Shown in pieces: positions 27,101-39,700 of a stretch of DNA of 64,000 bases. The stretch comes from Achatina immaculata (lineage: Eukaryota > Mollusca > Gastropoda > Stylommatophora > Achatinidae). The position numbers and the translations under genes are program-made. The stretch covers positions 2,533,405 to 2,597,404 of the forward strand of contig CM019700.1 of assembly GCA_009760885.1 (NCBI GenBank), written 5' to 3'. Below the pieces are notes generated by a model. The model was not told the origin of the DNA. It did no database searches and saw nothing but the letters and a program-made list of their open reading frames with translations. Positions within the stretch are counted from its first letter, which is position 1. The number at the start of each line of letters is the position of its first letter.

Positions 27101-29978
27101 ACACTTGGGATGGTACTAAATATAGAAGCAAAATTGGCACCTACAAGCACTGATTGTGAAAGAAATGAAAAAAAAAAGCAGATCAATATCCTGATCTGAT
27201 TAAACACTTTATGAGAAAACACAAAAACAATGATACAGCAGAAAGTAATTAAGGCAAAAAAATAACTGGCTGGTACAGAAACATGCTGTACAGCTCTGTC
27301 AACTCTCTTGATAGAACATGTTTTGTTTTCATGAATATGAGTTACTTATTCTTGACAAATGAAATTATCTGATCAGACCTTACCCATGGCATGAACAGTA
27401 CAGCTATCAGTATCGGGGATAACCTCTTGAGGAAGGTCAAGGTCAAGTTCTACACTCTGCCGTTTCTCTTCAACCTTCACTTCATCTGAGAGTTAGGCAT
27501 GAGACAAAATTATATGTACATTCATATCAGAGTCAACTCAAAAACTGAAAAAATTTTTACAGAATATTTTTAAAACTTACAGATCATTAATAACATTTCA
27601 CTTTAACAAAATATGAATGTAAGACTAACTTCGTTCATTAGTTCACCAAAAGTGATGGGCAGATTTACTCATTTCTTCGTAAAGCTGTGTAACAGCACAT
27701 ATATAAGTATAACATGTACAATATTTAGGACGATGAGATCGGAAGTGAGCCATAATGATACAAATATAAGACATGAGTCTTCACCATGAGGAGTGAGTCA
27801 TAATGACAGACACCACGAGGAGTGAGTCATAATGACAGACACCACAAGGAGTGAGTCATAATGACAGACACCACAAGGAGTGAGTCATAATGACAGACAC
27901 CACAAGGAGTGAGTCATAATGACAGACACCACAAGGAGTGAGTCATAATGACAGACACCACAAGGAGTGAGTCATAATGACAGACACCACAAGGAGTGAG
28001 TCATAATGACAAACACCACGAGGAGTGAGTCATAATGACAAACACCACGAGGAGTGAGTCATAATGACAGACACCACAAGGAGTGAGTCATAATGATTCA
28101 AACACCACAAGGAGTGAGTCATAATGATTCAAACACCACGAGGAGTGAGTCATAATGATTCAAACACCACGAGGAGTGAGTCATAATGACAAACACCACA
28201 AGGAGTGAGTCATAATGACAGACACCACAAGGAGTGAGTCATAATGACAGACACCACAAGGAGTGAGTCATAATGACAGACACCACAAGGAGTGAGTCAT
28301 AATGACAGACACCACAAGGAGTGAGTCATAACAACAAACACCACAAGGAGTGAGTCATAACAACAAACACCACAAGGAGTGAGTCATAATGATTCAAACA
28401 CCACAAGGAGTGAGTCATAATGATTCAAACACCACAAGGAGTGAGTCATAATGATTCAAACACCACAAGGAGTGAGTCATAATGGTTCAAACAGTAAATA
28501 AATGAATTCCGAATATACAAGCATTAACAAAGGTGAAGGTAAAATCCCCGTTTCCATGCCATTAAGGCACTTGGGGGGGGGGGGGTACGGTGTTAGGCCC
28601 GTGATTTCCACGTCCCTCAGTTCATGAAAGTCTGACGAGGTCAGTATCATGCCTGATCACATTTACCTTCCCAGATTTCTCTGGTACCCATTTTTAGAGG
28701 CTAGGTGGATGCCAGGGCCATTTTGGGGTGCACCAGAAAAAAATCCCATCGCTGGGTCTTGAACCCAGTACCACCAGATTTGTAAACCGAGCAACTAACC
28801 ACTTGGCTAACCAGGCCACCATACAAGCAATAACATATGAAACTGATCATGAATATACAAGCAACAACACATACAAGAAAAAGCAGACTATAGAGCAAGA
28901 ACACAAGAAAATAACTATGAATATACAAGCAACAACACATACAAGAAAAAGCAGACTATAGAGCAAGAACACAAGAAAATAACTATGAATATAGAAATAT
29001 AGAAACAACAGCACAAAAGCTGAGTAAGAGTGATACCAACTCTTGATAGAAAAGGAGTGATTTGATGAACGACTCCGTAGAAATCTTTTGCCACTTGGAT
29101 CCAGCATCACAGAGACAGTGTGTATCTTCTCTAGTCCCTCCCCCTGGATGTGGATACACAAACTGTGATATGTTATACATGGATACATCATACTTTTACA
29201 ACAGGAATAACAAAATCATGGATGGGCTTGGAAAATGTTTTTTAAATTACTGGAAATGATTTAGTTCCTTGATGATTATCCATCTACCTTACTATGTCAA
29301 AACAAGAAAATTGTATACAGAATTAGTTATCCAAACTGACACAGTTTGACGGGATGGTGTGAGAGGAGATCACCAACTGAGCTGATGGCCTGCATGAAGG
29401 ATCGCGTACTCTGGAGAAGCATAATAGCCAACGCCAGTCGGCACGGCACATGATGATGATGATGAACTGACACAGTGAATGTCATCTCTTCAATTTGTCA
29501 TCTACTCATACAAGATCCGACAATTAAGTAATGATACTAATTTCATAAAAAATAAAATAAACAATAGCTGAAGATATAGCCTGCATTTTATTCAAAGTAT
29601 GTGATATCATCTCTACGTTGTCATTTTATTGATATATAAAGTAATATAAAGTAAAAATATCATGATATAAAGTTAATATATCAGCAGCAAAGATACCATT
29701 AGATAGAACTCCAATATAGACAAGAAAGCCATCATGAAATCTCTCTCTCTCTCTGAACCTTAAGTGCCCAGGGCACATGGGGCTTCTGCAAGGGTTTTCT
29801 ACAGATGCCTGTCCTTTGCCTTTTTTTCTGCTCTTGCCCAGGTGAGCCCTCTATTGCTCAACATCCTTTCTGTTGTTCTTCTCCATGTCTCTTTTGGTCT
29901 ACCCTTACTTCTGCTCCCCTGTGGTGTCCATCTTAGTGCTATTTTTGGTAGTGAGTTGTCAGTCATGAAATAGAACCC

Positions 29979-30012
<34 letters not shown>

Positions 30013-33000
30013 TATATATATATATATATAACAGTTGGAGGTTATGAAATACCAGAGATTAGATATGCTGATGACACAGTATTGCTGTCCACAACACAAG
30101 AAGGAATGGAAAAACTAATTATGTCAGTCCGCAAGAACAGCGAAGAGCAGAACCTCTATCTTAATGCAAAGAAAACTAAAGTGATGACAACTGACAAAAC
30201 AAACAAGGCAACTGAAATATGTATCAATGAGGAAAAACTGGAAGAAGTGGAGAGTTTTGAATATCTTGGATCACTACTAACTAATAATGGAGATACAATG
30301 AGGGAAATTAAAAGGAGGACATCTATTGCTCTTCAGAAAGTAAAACAAATAAAGAATCTGTGGAGAGGAGCAGACAGAACCACAAAAATAAGATTTTTAA
30401 GGGCATGCATCTTTCCTATCGCAACATATGCCTGTGAGACCTGGACACTTAACAAAACAGCTGAGAAGCACATAAATGCCTTTGAATGTAAATGCTATAG
30501 AAGAGTTCTCCAAATATCGTGGACACAAAAAAGAACAAATATATCTATACTACAAGAGCTTAATATTGAAGAAGGCTGGCTAGTAAAGAGGATTAAAGAG
30601 AGAAAACTTAAATATTTTGGCCACATTAAACGTCATGATAATTTAGAGAAGACCGTATTGGAAGGATACATAATGGGAAAAAGAAAAAGAGGAAGACCGA
30701 AACGAAGATGGCTGCAAGACATCGTTGATGATCTGGAAATGGATGCAGCAGCAGCAGGCCATCTTGCTCACAACCGAGAGGCCTACAGGAGTGCTGTTTG
30801 GGAGGCAAAGTTCCGCAAGGGACATGCAAAGGAATGAATGAATGAATATACACACAAGTATGCTAAGCTGTCACAAAAGTTTGCTATATATGCCAGGATT
30901 CACGCAGAAAAATGATGAAGAGATAAACAGAGACATGTAAGAAGATTTTTTTTTAAATGTTAAAAGTCGATAGATATAAAAGTAAAATGCAGGAAAAGCA
31001 CAATCAGGCAGACGGCAGAGATGATGGTACAGACAAAAGACTGAAACCAGTGGGGGAAGAAATGATAAGACACATAGCCAGACAGACATGAAGATAAAGG
31101 CAAACAAAAAAACAAAACAATTAAACTATCAAAAATACAAAGGTAGAGAGCAGCCAAACAGGCAGATCTGAATGAAAAGAGAGCAAGGTACAGAAAACAG
31201 AGACCTACCAAGGGACATCATAAACTAATGCCAAGACAAGAAAATGGGCAGGTAATTAGAAAAACCCATGAGTGGATATACAAACACAATATTTACTCAC
31301 ATATAAAGACTCATAAAGATAGACTTACCTCTACTCTCAGTGTCTTCTCGACAGCATCCCTACCCCATGAGGAAACTGCCATCACCCGAATGGGAAACTC
31401 CCCAATCTCCAAAGGAACTATGGGAAAATATGCAGAGGCAGCATCATTCGGTGGAATTTCCAGCTTGACAGCTTCTGTCTTCTGTCCTGGTTGGCCAGAG
31501 TAACATATGCCATCCATACTCTGGAGGACTACACTCACCTAGTTGAAAGTCAGATACAGATTTTTATATGAGGAACACAATGGGTTAAAGATATCTCACA
31601 TCCTACCTCTTTCAATGTGAAGATACCACAGAATGATGTAATGCTCAATAATTTAATAATAATAATAATAATAATAAATAAAAATAATAAAATAATAATA
31701 ATGTAATAATAAAACAGTAATGTTCATGGAAGTGAATCATGGACAATAGGCAAGTCTGCACAAAAATCATTGGAAGCAGCAGAAATGTGGTTTATTAGAA
31801 GAATGTTGCGAATCCCCTGGACAGCAAAAATAACTAATGAAGAATGTAGGAGAAGAGCTGGAGAGACAAAAAACCTTGTCAAAAAGATAAGAGAGAGACA
31901 ATGTACTTTCATAGGACATGCAATGAGAAGATGGGGCATTGAAAATATTATAACAACAGGAAAAATAGAAGGAAGAAGATCAAGAGGAAGACCAAGAGAA
32001 ATGATACTGGACAGTCTGACGGGATGGTGTAAGAGGAGATCACCAACTGAACTGATGGCCTGCATGAAGGATCGGGTACTCTGGAGAAGCATAATAGCCA
32101 ACGCCAGTCGGCACGGCACACGATGATGATGATGATGAATGTTCAGTACAGGTAATTTATTAAATTAGTATGAGTAACTTTCTGTATTGCGTGCATAGAC
32201 ATGAATGGAAGGTAAATGCTTATTGTTTATTATTTTTGTTGTTTTTTCGTTCAGTGTTTTTCAATGCTGATTATGTTTAGTATGCACACAACAAATTTGT
32301 GGAATGTCTGAAACAGAAAGTTATATGATAATGGGTAGAAAGTCAGAACTGTGTGCCCAATTCTTAACCCCTTGGAAATAATAAAAATCAATCAATCAAT
32401 CAACCAACCAATCAATCAATCATACCTTCAGTTCATATTTTTCCCCAGTAAGAATATGTACAAAACTGAGTACAGACAAATCTTACCATTTTTTGTCCCA
32501 CAGTCGGACATTTATTGAAAGAAATAATGCAGAAGTACAATATGACAGTCACATACCCTCAACTTTCTGTTCATATAGTTGTAGACTGTGGCCCTGACCT
32601 CTAGTTGCTCCAGGCGAACCACACTGTATGGCAGATCAAGATGTACGAAGAAGGAACTGAACGTAGGTATCTCCATGGGGTCTGCCACACAGAGCCCTGC
32701 GTTCTGTGACATCCCAATAGCTTGAATGGACCATGTTGTGATTGAGTCTGGCAAGACAAAGTCCACGTCTGCTCTTCCTTCAGGGCTGTGAAGATTTGTG
32801 AGGTTTTTTTTTAAGTATTACAGGTTGTCAGACTTTAGCTCCCATGAGATTTTGGGGAAACATTATAAAACCATGAGGTTTTGGGGAAACATAAAACCAT
32901 GAGGTTTTGGGGAAACATTATAGACTGTCAAACTTTAGCTCCCATGAGGTTTTAGGGAACATTATAAAACCATGAGGTTTTGGGGAAACATTATAAAACC

Positions 33001-33671
33001 ATGAGGTTTTGGGGAAACATTATAAAACCATGAGGTTTTGGGGAAACATTATAAAACCATGAGGTTTTGGGGAAACATTATAGACTGTCAAACTTTAGCT
33101 CCCATGAAGTTTTGGGAAAATATTACACATTGTCAAACTTAGTGAAGTTTTTGAAAAAAATCATAGGTTGCCAACACCTCTCAAGAAGTTTCTGAGCAAA
33201 CATCTCCAGAAAAAACTGAAAATGAATGATTAATTTTTTACAGACTTAAGCTGTTTGTGAAATGTTTCAAATGCAATATTCATTTGCAGTTTTTCTTCTC
33301 TTTAAAAAAAAAAAAGAAAGAAAAAAAAAGAAAATCAACAGTAACATTGCAAGAAATTTCAGTTGTTTAAAAAATTAATAGATGCAAGTTCAATTGTATT
33401 TTCACAAATATTTTAATAACTTTTTGTGTTAAAAAAAAAAAAGAAAGAAAAGAAAATTAGTGCAAACTTCAGGCATTTGCAGCCCAGTAAAAAAATTTTT
33501 AAATTACTACACAAAATATTTTTAGAAACATTTGTTTTGTAAGCAATTTTTTTTTCTACTTTTCAGATTTAATAGTAAAAATCTTTATGGCTCAAACATC
33601 TGCCTTGTGTGGATTTGGCATCAGGACTGATGATGTACAAAATAAAATGAAGTGCAACAGACAACAACAGC

Positions 33672-33750
<79 letters not shown>

Positions 33751-36700
33751 CAACAACAACAACAACACACAACAACAACAACACCAACAACAACAACAAC
33801 AACAACAACAACACCAACAACAACACCACCAACAACAACAACAACACCAACAAAAAAATGGGAATGAGATAACCGTACAACTGGAAAACAAAAATGAAAG
33901 GCCATAGAACAGATATGAAATGTAACAAAATCTGTGAAATGTATTAAAGCTTGCATAAATTTGCAATAAAACTGAAATAAAAATACACAAAATTTTTAAA
34001 ACAGTAAAAACAACAATATGAATTGCTTAGATTAAAATGTGAACATGAAAAGCAAGAGAATAAATATAAAAATGAAAAACAAAAAAACAAATATAAAAAT
34101 GAAAAACAAAACAATCAATATAAAATGAAAAACAAAACAACAAATATAAAAATTAAAAACAGGAGAACAAATATAAAAAGTTAAAAACAAAACAATGAAT
34201 ATGAAAATGAAAAACAAAACAAATATAAAAATGAAAAACTAAACAACAAACATAAAAATGAAAACCAAGAGAACATTCATTCAATTGCATGTCCCTTGCA
34301 GAATTTTGCCTACCTAACAGCACTCCTGTAGGCCTCTCGGTTGTGAGCAAGATGGCCTGCTGCTGATGCATCCATATGCAGATCAATAATGTCTTGCTGC
34401 CATCTTCGTTTTGGTCTTTCTCTTTCTTTTTCCCATTATGTACCCTTCCATGATGGTCTTAACTAGATTATCATGATGTTTAATGTGTCCAAAATATTTA
34501 AGTTTTCTCTTTTTAATACTCTTTACTAGCCAGCCTTCTTCAATATTAAGTTCTTGTAGTATGGATATATTTGTTCTTTTTTGTGTCCATGATATTTGAA
34601 GGACTCTTCTGTTCCATTTACATTCAAAGGCATTTATGTGTTTCTCAGCTGTTTTGTTAAGTGTCCAGGTCTCACAGGCATATGTTGTGATGGGAAAGAT
34701 GCATGCTCTTAAAAATCTTATTTTTGTAGTTCTGTCTGTTCCTCTCCACAGCTTCTTTAGTTGTTTTACTTTCTGAAGAGCGGTAGATGTCCTCCTTTTA
34801 ATTTCCCTCATTGTATCTCCATTATTAGTTAGTAGTGATCCAAGATATTCAAAACTCTCCACTTCTTCCAGTTTTTCCTCATTGCTAAATATTTCAGCTG
34901 CCATGTTTGTTTTGTCAGTTGTCATCAATTTAGTTTTCTTCGCTAGAGGTTTTGCTTTTCACTGCTCTTACAGACTGACATAATTAGTTTTTCCATTCCT
35001 ATTTGTGTTGTGGACAATAATACTGTGTCATCAGCATATCTAACCTCTGGTATTTCATAACCTCTAGTTGTTATGGCAATATTAGAACAGGCAAATGAGT
35101 GGCATAGCACAACATATGCATTATTCATAGATTTTGAGAAAGCCTTTGACAGTGTCAACAGAGATGCACTGTGGAAAATCCTAAGATGGCATGGCCTCCC
35201 CCATAAAATAGTTAATGTAATCAAAGCCCTATACGAGGGTTTTCAGTGCAAAGTTATCTGTGGAGAACATACCTCCAGCAGCTTTAGGGTACAAACAGGA
35301 GTGAAACAGGGATGTGTACTATCACCAACATTATTTATCTTGGCAGTAGACTGGTTAATGAAGGAGGCAACATCAGACAAACGCAGAGGATTACAATGGA
35401 CCCTTGACACAGTGCTGGAGGACCTTGACTTTGCGGATGATATTTGTCTATTATCAAGCAGTCACAAAGATATGCAAGATAAAATAAACAAGCTAACTCA
35501 GAATGCAAACAACATAGGACTAAAGATCAACGTAGGAAAGACAAAGTTAATGAAGCAAAATGTGAACAACAGAAATGTACTCAGAGTAGATAACAAGTTA
35601 GTGGAGGAGGTAAACGAATTTGTATACCTTGGCAGCAGAGTAGTAGAAAATGGAGACAGCACAGAGGACATCAACAGCAGACTTACTAGAGCAAACCAGG
35701 CTTTTGCAATGCTGCAGAATATATGGAAATCCAAAAAACTAAGCATAAATATGAAAATCAGGATATTTAAGAGTAATGTTCTAAGTGTACTACTCTATGG
35801 AAGCGAATGCTGGAAAATCACCAAAACCATAGAAAACAAGTTGAATTCTTTCCAGACTAAATGTTTACGAAGAATTAGAAAAATATTTTGGCCAAACACT
35901 ATAAGAAATAACATCTTATTAGCAGAAATGCAGATGAAACCACTGACAACAATTATTGAGGAAAGACGCTGGCGATGGTTGGGACATGTGCTCCGAATGA
36001 CTGACAACTCACTACCAAAAATAGCACTAAGATGGACACCACAGGGGAGCAGAAGTAAGGGTAGACCAAAAGAGACATGGAGAAGAACAACAGAAAGGAT
36101 ATTGAGCAATAGAGGGCTCACCTGGTCAAGAGCAGAAAAAAAGGCGAAGGACAGGCATTTGTGGAAAACCCTTGCAGAAGCCCCATGTGCCCTGGGCACT
36201 TAAGGTTCAGAGAGAGAGAGAGTTGTTATGGCATCATAATATTCTTTGTTTACATCTTCTCTAACATTCTTCATTATATTTTCAGTATACAAGTTAAATA
36301 AGTAAGGTGACAATATGCACTCCTGACGGATCCCTTGTTTTATGTCAAACCAAGTTGTTGTTTCACCATTTATTCTTACTGTTGCTTGTTTGTCTAGATA
36401 CAACAGTGATGTTAATTGTATCAAATGAGTTAGAAATCCCATTTTTTTCCATTATTTCCTACAGTTTTTGGTGTTGTACACAATTAAATGCCTTTGAATA
36501 GTCTATAAAAGATGTAGATTCACATTAAACTCTCTGCATTTCTCTATTATTAATCTTATATTGAATATATGATCTCTTGATCCTCTTCTTTGCCTGAAAC
36601 CAGTTTGGACTGTATTGACTTCTTCTTCTATTTTCTTATGAAGTCTACCCATTATGATTTTTAACAGAATTTTACTGGCATGACTAATCAGGGCAACAGT

Positions 36701-39700
36701 TCTGTAGTTTGTGCATAATTTCAGGTTACCCTTTTTTGTCAGTGGTATGAATACAGTTCTTTTTCATTCTTTTGGCCAAATCCCAGAATGCCATATCTTT
36801 TTACATAGTGCATGATAGATTGTTGCACATTCCTTTCCTCTTGCCTTAATAAGTTCAGCTGTTATCTCATCACATCCTGGTGATTTACCATTTTTCAGAA
36901 TCTTTATTGTCCATAAAACTTCTTCTATTGTTGGTTCGGGTTCTTTCTCCTCCAATAATAATTCACACTGTTGATTTCTGCTTTCACAGTCGGTTGTTTC
37001 ATACATTCTTTTGCAATATTCCTTCCATCTTTCTAGAATTTCCTCTGTCTCTGTCTCTGTCAAAGTATTCCCCATCTCATCACAAATTACATTCATCTTA
37101 GGTGTGACATTTCTCGTCAATGTCTTCACTTCTTTAAACATTTCACTATCTCTTCCACACTTCTGATGTTCTTCTATTCTTTCACAACAATCTTGTATGT
37201 ATTGCTTTTTGTCTTTTCTTATGTTTCTTCATACTTCTTTCGTTAAAGATTTATATTCCTCTTTGTTGTTTGTCACTTTCCATTGCATCTTCATTTCTCT
37301 ACTTTGTTTTATCAGTTCTAGTGTGCCTGCTGTAATCCATCCATTCTTTTGTGTTTTCTTTACTGGAACCATGTCTTTAGCTGTTGTTATTAAGATATCT
37401 CTGGCCTGTGTAGCCAATTCTTCTGGTGTCATCTCTTCCTGTACATCCACCAGGATTTCAAAAAGGTTCCTCACTTCTATACCATATTGTTCTGGTATTT
37501 TTGTAAGATCAAAGCAAAGTGGTCTTGATCCCGTAACTATCTTTTTTATCTTTATCTTCATGTCTGCTATTAATAACTCATGGTCCATGTAACAATCAGC
37601 ACCTGGTAAAGTTTTTGCTGATGTTATACTTGATCTTCACCATCTTTGCACTAAAATGTAATCTATTTGATTCTTGGTTTTCCCATCAGGTGATGTCCAT
37701 ATGTAAAGTCTTCTTGGATGTTGTTTTAAAAGTGTGTTACCAATCATTAACTCATTTTCCATGAAAAATGCCATTAGATTGTCACCTGCCTCATTTCTAT
37801 GTCCTATGTTAAATTTCCCTACAACATGTCCTTCATCTTATGCTCTTTCTGTACCAATCTTTGCATTAAAATCCCCCATTATTAATACAATATCATTTTT
37901 CCGTAACTGGTCTATCAAGAACAAATCAAAAAATTAAAAACAAAACAACAGATATAAAAATGAAAAACAAGAAAACAAATATAAAAATGAGAAACAAAAC
38001 AGCAAATATAAAAACTAAAAACAAGAGAACAAATAGAAAAATAAAATACAAGAGAACAAACATGAAAACTGCTTTTTACCCCAAAGGATATTGTTCAAAC
38101 CACCAGGATTCTGGGAAGTTTGTTCTAACAGGGATATTGTCCATGTTCAACACTTCCTCCTCAAAGTTCAGCTCTAGCTCAAAGGGTTGCTGATCCACCA
38201 GAGACTTGAGTCCTGTATCAGAGAACAAGGTCAGACCAAGGATGGAAGATGGTGAGGAAGTGATAAAGGAAAGACTGACAGAAGAGGAAACAATCTGATT
38301 GTTCTGCATACTTGATGAGAAGATACACTAATATGATGACAGAGATCAAAGGTTTTTTTTTTTTAATATAGCTGTGATGGTTGTTAGTGAGAATCACAGT
38401 GACTGACAGTGTCTTGTCTAGTATGTGATTTACAAAATGGTTCACACTTGTCACCTAATCTCTTGCTTGAATGACAAGATGAGTGATCTATTACTTGAAT
38501 GACAGGATGACAGATCTACTGTAAGGCTGAATCCATGGCTGATCTAGTGTATGACTGACTTTTTGCCCAGCAATTTAATCCACTTAATATTTTACTGTGT
38601 CACTGAGTAATTTGATGACTCACTGTTTTATTTTCTCATATATTGTGTTACTGACTCAGTTTTAGTTTGCCACTGACTCACATATTATGCTACTAACTTG
38701 CCACTGACTCACACATTATGCTACTAACTTGCCACTGACTCACATATTATGCTACTAGCTTGCCACTGACTCACATATTATGCTACTAACTTGCCACTGA
38801 CTCACATATTATGCTACTAGCTTGCCACTGACTCACATATTATGCTACTAACTTGTTTTTTATTTTGCAGCTGACTCGCATATTATGCCACACTGACTCA
38901 ACTTTATTTTGTCACTGAATCATATATTGTGGTGGCACTGACCCATTGTTTTATTTTGCCACTGACTTACATATGCCATTGACTCATTATTTTGTTTTGT
39001 CACAAGCTCACATATTATACCACTGACTCATTATTTTATATTGTAGCTGACTCACATTTTATGCCACTAACTCAGTTTCATTTTGAAGTGACTTGTATAT
39101 TGTGTCACTGATTGATTGTTTTTTATTTGCATTTCACCTACTGACTTAGTTTTATTTTATCATTGGCTCACAATCAGTTTCAACTTATCAGTGACTCCAC
39201 TGATTCAGTTTTATCTTATCAATGACTCACCTAACAGGTTTCTGACTCAATGTTTTATGGTGTCATGAACTCTCAGTTTTATTTTGTCAGTGACTCGTCA
39301 CTTTACGACGTGACAGTGACTCATATTGTGTCAGTGACTCGTCACTTTACTACATGACAGTGACTCATATTGTGTCAGTGACTCGTCACTTTACTAAGTG
39401 ACAGTGACTCATATTGTGTCAGTGACTCAGTAATTTACTTTATCACTGGATGACACATTCTGAGTCTACTGGAAAACTTACCACAAAGCACACCAGAAAT
39501 ATATTCAGCCACAAACATCATAACACAAAAACAACATCAGCTCACAGCCAAAAACATCACAACACAAGAAATACATCAACTCACAGCCTCAAGCTACACA
39601 TCTTACATCCTTTCCATGCTGTTAGATAGGGGTCGCATGGTAGTTTGCCAAGTTTTCCTGTTTTTGGTGAGCTTTTCAACCTCATCAATGGATTTTATTC

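Noticed and set aside
29036..29041. Donor G|gtatca for C3 exon 11
   Set aside because: It would join exon 12 out of phase and read straight into TGA; A|gttggt keeps the frame.
33587..33907. Polyglutamine-like protein
   Set aside because: (CAA)n microsatellite inside an intron; the frame has no recognisable flanking domain.
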